Assembly: GCF_001888185.1 (NCBI RefSeq)
Contig: NZ_CP016364.1
Coordinates: forward strand, 2,232,001 to 2,296,000
DNA: 64,000 nt
Direction of reading: 5' to 3'
DNA from: Phaeobacter porticola
GTDB taxonomy: Bacteria > Pseudomonadota > Alphaproteobacteria > Rhodobacterales > Rhodobacteraceae
Below the pieces are notes generated by a model that worked only from the letters and a program-made list of their open reading frames with translations, made no database searches and had not been told where the DNA came from. The translations under genes were made by a program, and so were the position numbers. Below are positions 44,899-55,411 of this stretch, piece after piece (within the stretch, counting starts at the first letter, position 1; each line of letters begins with the position of its first letter).

Positions 44899-47189
44899 GC
44901 GCGGATCACCTCTGCATCTCGATCGGCCAATCGCCAGGCCTGATCGCGCCCGGCCTGATAGGGCAGTGGCCATTCTGCATCACGATCACCAACACGGGTC
45001 GCCTCATGCAGCGTCCAGTAAGGATCCGCCAGATGTGGGCGCCCGATACACACCAGATCCGCGCGGCCTGCCATCAGGATGGAATTCGCGTGATCCGCCT
45101 CGTAGATATTGCCCACCGCCATGGTCGCGATTCCGGCATCATTGCGGATGCGGTCGGAGAACGGCGTCTGAAACATCCGCCCATAGACCGGTTTCGCCTC
45201 AACTGAAGTCTGACCGGCGGACACATCAATGATATCGGCTCCGACCGCCGTAAACGCCTGCGCGATCTCAACCGCCTCTTCCGGTGTGACGCCATCCTCT
45301 GCCACCCAATCGGTCGCAGAGATCCGCACTGACATCGGTTTTTGCGCGGGCCAGACCGCGCGCATTGCCTCGAACACCTCCAGCGGGTAGCGCAGCCGGT
45401 TTTCCAGGCTTCCGCCATAGGCGTCATCCCGAATGTTGGATTTAGGCGAAATAAAGGATGAAATCAGATAGCCATGCGCGGCATGAAGTTCGACCATGTC
45501 AAATCCAGCGCGATCAGCCATCTGCGCGGCTGCGACAAATTCCGCCTTGATCGCCGCCATTTCATCCCGCGTGATCTCTCGCGGAGCCGGGTTGTCCGGC
45601 GACCACGCAATGGCGGAGGCTGACACGGTCGGCCAGTTCCCATCAAGCAGTGGCGCGTCCATGGTTTCCCAGCCCAGTTGCGTCGATCCTTTACGTCCCG
45701 AATGGCCAATCTGGCAGCAGATCTTGGCCTCTGTCTCGGCATGAACAAAATCGGTCAACCGCGCCCAGGCAGCTTCATGCTCGGGCGCGTATAGCCCCGG
45801 ACAGCCAAGGGTAATCCGTCCTTCGGCGCTGACGCAGGTCATTTCCGTATAAACCAGCCCTGCCCCGCCTTTGGCCCGTTCGCCATAGTGGATCAGATGC
45901 CAATCCGTCGGACTGCCATTCTTGGCCTTATATTGCGCCATCGGGGACACCACGATACGGTTCTTCAGCGCCATATCGCGCAGACGATAAGGCGCAAACA
46001 TTGGCGCACGTACCGGCGCATCATGGCTGACACCCGCCCGCATTTGAAACCATTTTTCGGCTGATGCCAACCAGTCCGCGTCCCGCAAGCGTAGGTTTTC
46101 GTGGGAAATTCTCTGCGAGCGCGTCAGCAGCGAGTAGTTGAATTGTACCGGATCCATATCCAGATAGCGCTCAACGTCCTCAAACCACTCCAGCGAATTG
46201 CGCGCAGCGGATTGCAGGCGTAGCACATCCAGGCGGCGCTCTTCCTGATAGCGGGCAAAGGCCCGTTCCAGCGATGGTTCCGTGCTGATGAACTCGGCCA
46301 GTGCAATCGCGCTGTCAAAAGCCAACCGGGTACCTGACCCGATGGAAAAATGCGCCGTCGCCGACGCATCACCGAGCAACACGACGTTCTGATGATACCA
46401 GGTCTCGCAGAGCACCCGCGGGAAGTTGATCCAGACCGCCGAACCGCGCAGGTGGTCCGCATTGGAAATCAACGCATTTCCATCCAGATGATCGACAAAG
46501 ATCTCCTCGCAGGTGCGCAGAATTTTGTCCTTGCTCATCCCTTCAAAGCCCCAGTTATTCCAGGTCTCGGCAGAGCATTCGACAATCACTGTCGCCGTGT
46601 CGGCATCAAATTGATAGGCATGGATCCACATCCAGCCATGCTGTGTTTTTTCAAAGATAAAGGTAAAGGCATCGTCGAATTTCTGCTTTGTGCCTAACCA
46701 GATGAACTTGCAGGGGCGTACATCGACATTGGGCTTGAAATGCTCGGCAAACTCGGACCGGACCGCAGAATTCAAACCATCACAAGCGACGACAAGATCG
46801 TAATCGCCCTGATAGGACGCAGCTGGACCGACGTTGGTTTCAAATTGCAGATCAATGCCCAGCTCACGGGCACGATCCTGCAAGATCACCAGCATCGCCT
46901 TGCGCCCGATCCCTGCAAACCCATGCCCACCTGAGACGGTCCGCGCGCCGCCATGCACCACGGCGATATCATCCCAATAGGCAAATTTATCGCGGATCTG
47001 CCCGGCACTGACGGGGTCGTTGCGCGATAGGTTATCAAGCGCGTCATCCGACAGCACGACCCCCCAGCCAAAGGTGTCATCGGGTTTGTTCCGCTCAAAC
47101 ACCGTGATCTCGGCGTCAGGCTGTCGCAATTTGGTCGAAATTGCAAAATAGAGGCCAGCCGGGCCGCCTCCTAAACAGGCGATTTTCAT
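44895..47189 (-). CDS. 2-aminobenzoyl-CoA monooxygenase/reductase (salicylyl-CoA 5-hydroxylase/oxidoreductase type)
   Basis: This 764-residue fusion has an N-terminal FAD monooxygenase (about 1-380: [47 protein letters not shown]). A C-terminal old-yellow-enzyme domain follows (about 390-764: [46 protein letters not shown]). The family hydroxylates and then reduces the ring of 2-aminobenzoyl-CoA, an aerobic dearomatisation without ring-cleaving dioxygenase. It is the first gene of the six-gene operon and defines its purpose. The start follows GGGGAG. Confidence 0.9.
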   Translation of the reverse strand: MKIACLGGGPAGLYFAISTKLRQPDAEITVFERNKPDDTFGWGVVLSDDALDNLSRNDPVSAGQIRDKFAYWDDIAVVHGGARTVSGGHGFAGIGRKAMLVILQDRARELGIDLQFETNVGPAASYQGDYDLVVACDGLNSAVRSEFAEHFKPNVDVRPCKFIWLGTKQKFDDAFTFIFEKTQHGWMWIHAYQFDADTATVIVECSAETWNNWGFEGMSKDKILRTCEEIFVDHLDGNALISNADHLRGSAVWINFPRVLCETWYHQNVVLLGDASATAHFSIGSGTRLAFDSAIALAEFISTEPSLERAFARYQEERRLDVLRLQSAARNSLEWFEDVERYLDMDPVQFNYSLLTRSQRISHENLRLRDADWLASAEKWFQMRAGVSHDAPVRAPMFAPYRLRDMALKNRIVVSPMAQYKAKNGSPTDWHLIHYGERAKGGAGLVYTEMTCVSAEGRITLGCPGLYAPEHEAAWARLTDFVHAETEAKICCQIGHSGRKGSTQLGWETMDAPLLDGNWPTVSASAIAWSPDNPAPREITRDEMAAIKAEFVAAAQMADRAGFDMVELHAAHGYLISSFISPKSNIRDDAYGGSLENRLRYPLEVFEAMRAVWPAQKPMSVRISATDWVAEDGVTPEEAVEIAQAFTAVGADIIDVSAGQTSVEAKPVYGRMFQTPFSDRIRNDAGIATMAVGNIYEADHANSILMAGRADLVCIGRPHLADPYWTLHEATRVGDRDAEWPLPYQAGRDQAWRLADRDAEVIRA

Positions 47190-47245
47190 GATGCCGCTCC
47201 CCTATTGCTATCAGACCTGAGAACAGGATAATCCGATGCGCATAA

Positions 47246-47280
47246 ACTTCAAGCTTAAAATTTTATACTTGAAGCTTTTA
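47246..47280 (-). promoter_or_regulatory. Candidate MarR operator upstream of the aromatic operon
   Basis: Two near-identical 11-base motifs ACTTCAAGCTT and ACTTGAAGCTT lie about two helical turns apart, and TTCAAG...CTTGAA forms an inverted pair across an AT-rich spacer. The position, 57-91 bases before the first gene, fits an operator overlapping the promoter. The MarR protein encoded in the operon is the obvious candidate. Confidence 0.5.
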
Positions 47281-47800
47281 CCAATATGCCTGATTTTCTC
47301 CGTTAAGGGAATATTCACCGAAACCTGAAAAACTGCGATCTGTGTCAGGATCCCCCCGGTTTCTCGGCGCCTATCGGTGCGCGGGCGACAAACCTGCTGA
47401 TATACCAGCGCGTATTCTCTCTATATTTCAGATATCTAGGCGTCATAGTTGATGTTGAGAACTTATTAAACCCGCCCCATCCCCTCGCGAACAAGACCCC
47501 ACTTAGTTAAATAATATCAATAACATACGTGTATTTCTAATACATCGTAACGCCTGTGGATAAGTCAGGGGGTAACCTAAGAACTCTCAACCATTACGCG
47601 ACCGGACCACAAACCTCGCGAAATGTGAAATATTATCAGCATCCTGCAAGGGAATGTACGATTTTCGAAATTTTTACTAGATATTTTCAGGAGGAAAATC
47701 GCTATCCGTCAAACATGGGGTGCGATGATTTCGACAATTCGTCCACAGCCAACCACTCAAGGACGCCCATAGGCTGCAGTCCGCAGGCAGAGACAGCCGT
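47281..47800. other. Non-coding region between ptsP terminator and aromatic operon
   Basis: About 520 bases, partly AT-rich, with only short frames. A promoter of the aromatic operon is expected at its left edge. I see no RNA gene or repeat. Confidence 0.5.
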
Positions 47801-47830
47801 AAAAAAACCGCGCGGAATAGGCCGCGCGGT
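47801..47830 (-). terminator. Intrinsic terminator of ptsP
   Basis: On the minus strand ACCGCGCGG pairs with CCGCGCGGT around five bases and runs into seven T. It lies 36 bases after the ptsP stop. Confidence 0.9.
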
Positions 47831-47865
47831 CTTTGAATTCTGACCCTCGCTGTCTTGCGATATGT

Positions 47866-50106
47866 TCAGAGCTCTCGCAGATACTGCATCACCGCTGGGC
47901 GTACGGTTTGAACCCCGCGATGGCGTGCATCGGTGATGATTTTGCGCAACTCATTCAGGTCCACACGCATCAGCAGCGACTTTACCGGACCAACAGAAGC
48001 CGGACGCATCGACAGAACCCGAAGCCCCATGGCAGCAAGGCAGACGGCCTCAATCGGGCGCCCCGCATCCTCGCCACAAAAGCTGAGAGGTGTCCTGGAA
48101 TTGTCGCAGCGTTCAACAATTTGCGCAATAAAGCTCAGGTAGCTGACATTCAGCGTGTCATAGCGTTTGCGCACCCGTTCATTCTCGCGGTCAGCGGCAA
48201 AAAAGAACTGCTTCAGATCATTGCCGCCAATGGACAGAAACTCCACCTCGTCAAAGAACTTTTGCGGCGCAAAGGCAAGTGATGGGGTCTCTAGCATCGC
48301 CCCCACCTCCAGCTTGGAGGGCAGCGCGTGACCAAGACGGCGCTCGCGTTCCAGCGTTTTTTCGACCTCAGCCTTGGCATCGCGGAACTCTTCGAACTGG
48401 GCCACAAAGGGGAACATCACCGTCAAGGGACGTCCGTTGGCGGCCCGGATCAACGCCTGCAACTGCATGCGCATCACACCAGGCTTGTCCAGTCCGACCC
48501 GGATTGCCCGCCAGCCAAGGGCTGGATTGGGTTCATCCGTGGGTTTCATATAGGGCAGCACCTTGTCCGAGCCGATGTCCAGCGTGCGAAACACCACCCG
48601 CTTGCCGCCCGCTGCATCCAGCACGCGCTGATACAACGCCACCAACTCTGAGCGTTTCGGCATCTGATTGCGAACCAGGAATTGCAATTCGGTGCGAAAC
48701 AGGCCCACACCTTCGGCGCCGGAATTCTCCAGCGAAGGCAGATCCGCCATTAGCCCAGCATTCATCACCAAGTGGACGCGGGTGCCATCGCGGGTCAAAG
48801 CCTGCTTATCCCGAATTGACGCATACCGCTCCTGCGCTTTGGCCTGCATCGCGATTTTGTCACGAAAGGCGCTGACGACGGTATCATCGGGTCGCAAATG
48901 CACAACACCCTGTTCGCCATCCACCATGATGTGATCGCCATTCAGCGCCTCTGTGGTGATGCGTTTGGTATGGACGACCAGCGGAATGGCCAAGGCGCGG
49001 GCGATGATCGCGGCATGTGAGCCGACAGAGCCCTCCTCCAGCACGATGCCACGCAGATTGCGGCCATATTCCAGCAGCTCTCCCGGTCCGATGTTACGCG
49101 CGATCAGCACCGGATCTTCTGGCAGCTCGGCACCAGTTTCACTGCCCTGCCCGGTCAGAATGCGCAGCAGGCGGTTCGACAGATCATCAAGATCGCTAAG
49201 ACGTTCGCGCAGATAGGCATCCTGCACCTGGCCCATCCGGGCACGCGCTTGGGATTGTTCTTTCTCCACAGCGGCTTCTGCACTCAAACCCCGGCCAATG
49301 TCCTCTTCCATCCGGCGCATCCAGCCCTTGGAATTGGCAAACATCCGGTAGGCTTCCAGCACCTGCAACTGTTCCTTGTCACCGGTCTGGGTAACCTCCA
49401 GCATTTTGTCCACACCGACGCGCAGCTCTTCAACCGCCTCATGCAGGCGCTCCAGCTCGCGGTGCGGGTCATCCGCAATTGGATTGGTGACCACAACGCG
49501 CGGTTCATGCAGCCAGACATGGCCCTCAACCGCGCCTTCCTGGGCGATTGTACCGCGCATCAGAACGGGCTGTTGGTGCAGCGGCGACAGGGCCGCGCCC
49601 TCGCCGACAAAGGCGCCAAGCTCGGTCATCTCAGCGATGACCATGGCAACCACCTCAAGTGCGTAAACCGCATCGGAAGAGAATTCGCGCCCCTCTTTTG
49701 ATTGTACTACCAAAACGCCCAGCATTTCGCCAAGGCGCTGGATCGGCACTCCGAGGAAAGACGCATAGCGCTCTTCCCCGGTTTCCGGCATGTAACGGAA
49801 CCCCTTGGCATTGGGGGCGTCAGGCGTGTTCACCACCTTGCCATAGCGCGCCACGCGGCCCACCAGCCCCTCGCCGATACGCATACGTGTCTGGTGAACG
49901 GACTCAAGGTTCAGACCCTGCGTCGCGCATAGCTCAAGCGTCTCGTCATCTCGAAACAGATAGACCGAACAGACCTCGCAGCGCATGCTGTCCGCAATAA
50001 GCTGGGTAATCTTGTCCAGCCGGGCCTGACCAGCATCATCGCCAGCCATCGCCTCGCGCAACCGCATCAATAGGTTGCGACTTTCGGATTCGCTTGTCTT
50101 CGCCAT
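47866..50106 (-). CDS. ptsP: Nitrogen-type PTS enzyme I (phosphoenolpyruvate-protein phosphotransferase)
   Basis: 746 residues: an N-terminal GAF domain (about 15-165), the EI N-terminal/swivelling domain with the phosphorylated His in EEGSVGSHAAIIARAL (about 357), and the PEP-binding barrel (GLFRTELQFLVRNQMP, FRTLDIGSDKVLPYM, FLSIGGNDLKQ, SFCGEDAGRP). It passes phosphate from PEP to NPr and on to EIIA-Ntr, a regulatory rather than sugar-uptake chain; the GAF domain senses glutamine in relatives. It lies 46 bases downstream of lysC. Confidence 0.95.
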   Translation of the reverse strand: MAKTSESESRNLLMRLREAMAGDDAGQARLDKITQLIADSMRCEVCSVYLFRDDETLELCATQGLNLESVHQTRMRIGEGLVGRVARYGKVVNTPDAPNAKGFRYMPETGEERYASFLGVPIQRLGEMLGVLVVQSKEGREFSSDAVYALEVVAMVIAEMTELGAFVGEGAALSPLHQQPVLMRGTIAQEGAVEGHVWLHEPRVVVTNPIADDPHRELERLHEAVEELRVGVDKMLEVTQTGDKEQLQVLEAYRMFANSKGWMRRMEEDIGRGLSAEAAVEKEQSQARARMGQVQDAYLRERLSDLDDLSNRLLRILTGQGSETGAELPEDPVLIARNIGPGELLEYGRNLRGIVLEEGSVGSHAAIIARALAIPLVVHTKRITTEALNGDHIMVDGEQGVVHLRPDDTVVSAFRDKIAMQAKAQERYASIRDKQALTRDGTRVHLVMNAGLMADLPSLENSGAEGVGLFRTELQFLVRNQMPKRSELVALYQRVLDAAGGKRVVFRTLDIGSDKVLPYMKPTDEPNPALGWRAIRVGLDKPGVMRMQLQALIRAANGRPLTVMFPFVAQFEEFRDAKAEVEKTLERERRLGHALPSKLEVGAMLETPSLAFAPQKFFDEVEFLSIGGNDLKQFFFAADRENERVRKRYDTLNVSYLSFIAQIVERCDNSRTPLSFCGEDAGRPIEAVCLAAMGLRVLSMRPASVGPVKSLLMRVDLNELRKIITDARHRGVQTVRPAVMQYLREL

Positions 50107-50152
50107 GGGGGCCGTTCACACAGGTTGTCGGTGTCAGGCGGTCAGGACCAGA

Positions 50153-51391
50153 TCAGGCCGCCTTGTCCAATTCAAACGCATCATGCAGTGCTTGCACCGC
50201 AAGTTCCATGTATTTCCGGTCGATAAGCACCGAAATCTTGATTTCAGAGGTGGTGATGACTTTGATGTTAATGCCCTCATCCGACAGCACTTTGAACATC
50301 TTCGCCGCAACTCCAGATTGCGAACGCATGCCAATACCAACCACGGAGACCTTGGCAACGTCGCGGTCGGCCAGCAGTTCCGCGTAGTTCAGCTCGCCCT
50401 TCTCCTTGACCGCCTGCAATGCCTGTTCTGCACGCACAACCTGATCGGTCGGGCAGGAGAAGGTCATATCGGTGCGGCCTTCATCTGAGATATCCTGCAC
50501 GATCATATCCACATTCACGCCCGCTTCGCTCAGCGCGGTGAAGATATGCGCCGCAATACCGGGACGGTCGGCAACCGATTGGACGGTCAGCTTGGCTTCG
50601 TCACGGGAATAGGCCACACCGGCCACAACATTGGATTCCATGATTTCCTCCTCGTCGCAGACCAGGGTTCCGGCCTCGTCCGATTGTTCCTCGAAACTGG
50701 ACAGCACGCGCAGTTTCACCTTGTAACGCATCGCCAGCTCAACCGAGCGGGTCTGCAAAACCTTGGCGCCCAGCGACGCCAGCTCCAGCATTTCCTCAAA
50801 AGCGATCTTATCCAGTTTGCGCGCCTTGTCGCAAATCCGCGGGTCGGTGGTATAGACCCCGTCCACATCGGTGTAGATATCGCAGCGCTCAGCCTCAAAC
50901 GCCGCGGCAAAGGCCACGGCAGTGGTGTCCGATCCCCCCCGGCCCAGCGTGGTGATGCGCCCCTCAGGGCTGATCCCCTGAAAACCCGCAACAACGGCCA
51001 CACGCATACCTTCGCCGAACTTGGCGTTGATGTTTTCCGGCGGGATTTCCTCAATCCGCGCCTGGCTATGGGCGCTCGTGGTCTTCAGCGGCACCTGCCA
51101 GCCCTGCCAGCTGCGCGCCGGGATATCCATTTCCTGCAGGGTCAACGCCATCAGCCCGGCGGTGACATTCTCGCCAGAGGACACAACGGCATCATATTCG
51201 CGCGCATCAAACAGTGGCGAGGTCTCATTGACCCAGCCGACCAGCTCGTTGGTCTTGCCCGACATGGCAGAGACAATAACGATCACGTTATAGCCCTTGG
51301 CCACCTCGACGCCGACGCGTTTCGCCGCGCGGCGGATGCGGTCAGGATTGGCGACAGATGTGCCGCCGAATTTCATCACAAGAACGGGCAT
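50153..51391 (-). CDS. lysC: Aspartate kinase
   Basis: 412 residues. N-terminal kinase domain with MKFGGTSVANPDRIRRAA, GRGGSDTTAVA and the aspartate-binding TDVDGVYTTDPRI. Two C-terminal ACT domains (about 265-410) are expected to bind lysine/threonine for feedback control. It makes aspartyl phosphate, the entry to lysine, threonine and methionine; metZ is 4 kb upstream on the same strand. Confidence 0.95.
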   Translation of the reverse strand: MPVLVMKFGGTSVANPDRIRRAAKRVGVEVAKGYNVIVIVSAMSGKTNELVGWVNETSPLFDAREYDAVVSSGENVTAGLMALTLQEMDIPARSWQGWQVPLKTTSAHSQARIEEIPPENINAKFGEGMRVAVVAGFQGISPEGRITTLGRGGSDTTAVAFAAAFEAERCDIYTDVDGVYTTDPRICDKARKLDKIAFEEMLELASLGAKVLQTRSVELAMRYKVKLRVLSSFEEQSDEAGTLVCDEEEIMESNVVAGVAYSRDEAKLTVQSVADRPGIAAHIFTALSEAGVNVDMIVQDISDEGRTDMTFSCPTDQVVRAEQALQAVKEKGELNYAELLADRDVAKVSVVGIGMRSQSGVAAKMFKVLSDEGINIKVITTSEIKISVLIDRKYMELAVQALHDAFELDKAA

Positions 51392-51548
51392 GGGGCAAAA
51401 CTCTCCGTGCGCTTGCGGGTTTCAACTCCCCGCCTCTTATGCGAGCGGCCCCACAAGGGCAAGCCTGCGGATTGTAGCGATACATATAGATACGCCGGGG
51501 AAACACGCACTATTGATGCGTCAAAGCGGCGCGTTACAGACAATCTGC

Positions 51549-52997
51549 CTAGTTGCGCCAGAAACGGATGGTCAGAATGGCATAAACAGCCATCAGTTCC
51601 AGCCGACCGATCAGCATCGCCGCACTCAGGATCCACTTCGCCCCGTCGTTCAGCGTCGAGAAATTGCCCGAAGGCCCGATCCGGTCGCCCAGACCGGGAC
51701 CGATATTGGCAACTGCCGTTGCCGCGCCTGACACAGCGGTCACAAAATCCAGTCCCGTCAGCGCCAGCGCCCAGGCCACAATGCCGAGCGTGACAACAAA
51801 GAACATAAAGAATGAGATCACCGAGCTCAGTACCTCGGTATCCACCGCCCGCCCCTGATAGCGCGGCACAAACACGCCATGCGGCGAATGAATACGCTGA
51901 ATCTGCACCCGGATCGAAGCAAAGAGCAGCTGATAGCGGAAAATCTTGACCGAACAGGCAGTTGATCCCGCGCACCCGCCGATCAGCCCGACAAAGAAGA
52001 ACAACGTCACAAGGAAACTGCCCCAGGTCATGTAGTCAACACTGGCATAGCCGGTGCCGGAAATGATGGAGGTGATATTGAACAGGGCTTCGCGCACCGC
52101 TTGTTCAGGATGGTGCGGAAAGATATAGACCAGCACGCAGGAGGTCACGATCACCAGAACAGCAATTGTCGCCAGAAACGCCTTGATCTGACTGTCGCGA
52201 AACAAGGGCTTGGATTGACCGTTTATCAGTTGCACATAGCGCACAAACGGCAATGCGGCGAGGATCATAAAAATGGATGCGGCATATTCCGGCGCGCCAG
52301 AGAATGCCCCGAACGAGGCGTCATAATTGGAAAACCCACCCGTTGAACTGGTGGTCAACGCGTGCACCAGCGCATCGAACGGTTCCAGTCCCAACAACAT
52401 GTAAACCACCATGCACGCGATCGTCAGCCCCACATAGATCAACGAAATCTGCTTGGCGATCGCCTGGGCGCGAGGCAGAATTTTCCCCATGGTATCAAAC
52501 GCTTCAGATCTGAAAATCTGCATGCCGCCGACCCGCAGCTCGGGCAAGAACACCATGGCGACAACAATAATGCCGATACCGCCCAGCCATTGCAGGATCC
52601 CCCTCCACAGCAACAAGCCGCGCGGCAAATCGTCAAGGCCGGAAATAACAGTAGACCCAGTGGTTGTGAGGCCGGACATGGCCTCGAAAAACGCATCGAC
52701 AAAACGCAATTCAGTCCCGCCAAGCATTAAAGGGATCGCGCCAAACAACGGCAGCGCAACCCAGACAAGCGTGGTCAACAGAAATGTCTGTTGAATCGTC
52801 AGCCCTTCACGTACCCCATTGGCACAGCTCAACGCGATCAATCCACCGCCAAGAATGGTGATGACCCCGCTTTCCAGAAAGACAGGCCATTCCCCCTGCC
52901 CGTCGTATAAATCGACAGCCAGAGGAAACACCATGGTTGCCCCAAGAATGGCCACCAAAAGGCCAATGACATATCCAACCGGACGTAGATCCAACAT
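51549..52997 (-). CDS. trkH: Potassium uptake protein TrkH
   Basis: 482 residues from the ATG at 52997. Four repeats with potassium-selectivity loops are visible: GLTTTGSTVISGLDDLPRG, LTTSSTGGFSNYDASFGAFS, ISGTGYASVDY and IGGCAGSTACSVKIFRYQ. It is the membrane channel of the Trk system and needs TrkA-type regulators, not encoded here. The ribosome site (GGAGG) lies about 15 bases upstream, so a slightly different start is possible. Confidence 0.92.
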   Translation of the reverse strand: MLDLRPVGYVIGLLVAILGATMVFPLAVDLYDGQGEWPVFLESGVITILGGGLIALSCANGVREGLTIQQTFLLTTLVWVALPLFGAIPLMLGGTELRFVDAFFEAMSGLTTTGSTVISGLDDLPRGLLLWRGILQWLGGIGIIVVAMVFLPELRVGGMQIFRSEAFDTMGKILPRAQAIAKQISLIYVGLTIACMVVYMLLGLEPFDALVHALTTSSTGGFSNYDASFGAFSGAPEYAASIFMILAALPFVRYVQLINGQSKPLFRDSQIKAFLATIAVLVIVTSCVLVYIFPHHPEQAVREALFNITSIISGTGYASVDYMTWGSFLVTLFFFVGLIGGCAGSTACSVKIFRYQLLFASIRVQIQRIHSPHGVFVPRYQGRAVDTEVLSSVISFFMFFVVTLGIVAWALALTGLDFVTAVSGAATAVANIGPGLGDRIGPSGNFSTLNDGAKWILSAAMLIGRLELMAVYAILTIRFWRN

Positions 52998-53061
52998 TTG
53001 CGCAGCGTTGGCCTCCACCGGACGCGGTGTCAAGAGAGCGCGCGCGCTAGATGTTCTGCCG

Positions 53062-53760
53062 TTATTGTTTTGTCGGCTTCTTTGGCGTGGTCTTGGCGGT
53101 ATCTGTGGCAGATTTGGCTGTGGCAGTCCCGCCACCCTGCCCGACCATCAGCGCCTGACTGCTGGTGCTGCTGGCCTGTTTGGCCCCCATCGACGAGGCC
53201 GCTTTCGATGCTGGTTTGGCGGTTTCTGCCTTGGGAGCTGCGGACTTGGGCTCCGCGCCCTGTTTAACTGGCATGGCCGCAGGCGTTGCCGGAGCACGGG
53301 TATTTTTTCGGGTCGAGGTCGCAGCCGTGGTCTCAGCATCGCCCGGGGTGCGTTTGCTCGCAAAATCAGATGCCGCAGCCGCGCTGGCCTTGGCTTGCCC
53401 CCTTGTGGATGCAGGTGTCGACTTGGCCGCTGACACCTGTGCGGAACGGGCGGGTTTGCGCGGCGCTTTACGACGGGGGGCTGGGGTTGTTTTGGCAGCA
53501 GCTGCCGGCGCGGGTTTGGCTGCTGGGGTAACACGCGTTTCTGGGCGGCTTGCGGGCATCATTTGGGCTCCGACCAAGTTCACACCAGACGACTTTGCCC
53601 CGGCGGCGAGCACCTGGCCCGCCAGTGTTATCTGCGCAGACGGCATCGCGCCCATCAAGGCAATTGCGCCGCGCCAGAACCGCATCTGTCGCCCAACAAT
53701 CGTCCCTGCCAATTCCGCAGGTGTCCGGGGAAGGTCAGTGAAGTCAAGTAGAGGGATCAT
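53062..53760 (-). CDS. Ala/Pro/Lys/Thr-rich protein with short N-terminal domain
   Basis: 232 residues from the ATG at 53760, behind AGGAG. The first 70 residues (MIPLLDFTDLPRTPAELAG, VGRQMRFWRGAIALMGAMPS) are folded-looking and hydrophobic. The remaining 160 are low-complexity Ala, Lys, Pro, Ser and Thr, like histone H1 or PHA-granule (PhaF-type) tails. I do not recognise the N-terminus; a phasin-like or DNA-binding role is possible. The nearby TGC...GCA motifs would fit a PhaR link. Confidence 0.6.
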   Translation of the reverse strand: MIPLLDFTDLPRTPAELAGTIVGRQMRFWRGAIALMGAMPSAQITLAGQVLAAGAKSSGVNLVGAQMMPASRPETRVTPAAKPAPAAAAKTTPAPRRKAPRKPARSAQVSAAKSTPASTRGQAKASAAAASDFASKRTPGDAETTAATSTRKNTRAPATPAAMPVKQGAEPKSAAPKAETAKPASKAASSMGAKQASSTSSQALMVGQGGGTATAKSATDTAKTTPKKPTKQ

Positions 53761-53933
53761 CAAAATCTCCTGTAAGGCGGATCGAACCGCCACGATATTG
53801 CCGCGCCCAGCATTGGGCCAAACCTGAACAACGGCCCAGATGCGCCGAGAACCAAAAAAGCACCGGCTGGTCATCCACCGTGCCAGACGCTCAATGCGCC
53901 TTGGCCAAGACCTCCGTTGCCTTTTGGATAGGG

Positions 53934-54009
53934 GCAATGCATATGCAATCACCCCTTCTGGTTGCAAGTTTACTTGATTCCTGCGGCATTGCAGCAAAAA
54001 AATGCCGCA
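53934..54009. promoter_or_regulatory. TGC/GCA palindromes upstream of the Ala-rich gene
   Basis: The sequence holds TGCATATGCA near 53938, CTGC-N6-GCAG at 53981-53994, and a 9-bp inverted repeat TGCGGCATT/AATGCCGCA (53982-54009). PhaR of related bacteria binds CTGC-N3/4-GCAG-type sites; the spacing here is not exact. The region 53761-54034 contains no gene. Confidence 0.35.
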
Positions 54010-54034
54010 CCGCAGAAGTGTCCGTCAGACATAG

Positions 54035-54065
54035 AAAAACCGCCGCCCAAACGGGCGACGGTTTC
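54035..54065 (-). terminator. Intrinsic terminator of folE2
   Basis: On the minus strand AACCGTCGCCCG pairs (one G-T or mismatch) with GGGCGGCGGTT around TTT and is followed by T residues. It lies about 40 bases after the folE2 stop. Confidence 0.85.
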
Positions 54066-54106
54066 TTATTTCATTCAATGTCCAGCACGTCTGCAGAGTC
54101 CGATTC

Positions 54107-55210
<1,104 letters not shown>

Positions 55211-55411
55211 GAAACAGAGACCTCCGCTGGCGCTGCCCATTATCAAGCAGCAGGTTTGGTTTTAGTCTGTTACGCAGCAGATCGCAAAACGGATCATTCA
55301 AAAGCGTCGTGTTATGCGCGAATACGGCGATTGACGCAGCAACATCCGGCGCATCAGGCAGAGAGGGGGCAAACCCTGCCCCTTCACCTTCGTTGATGCA
55401 CCGAAACCGAT

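Noticed and set aside
53165-53827. 220-codon plus-strand frame opposite the Ala-rich gene
   Set aside because: Low-complexity mirror of the Ala/Lys/Pro tail; the minus-strand gene has the ribosome site and a sensible N-terminus.
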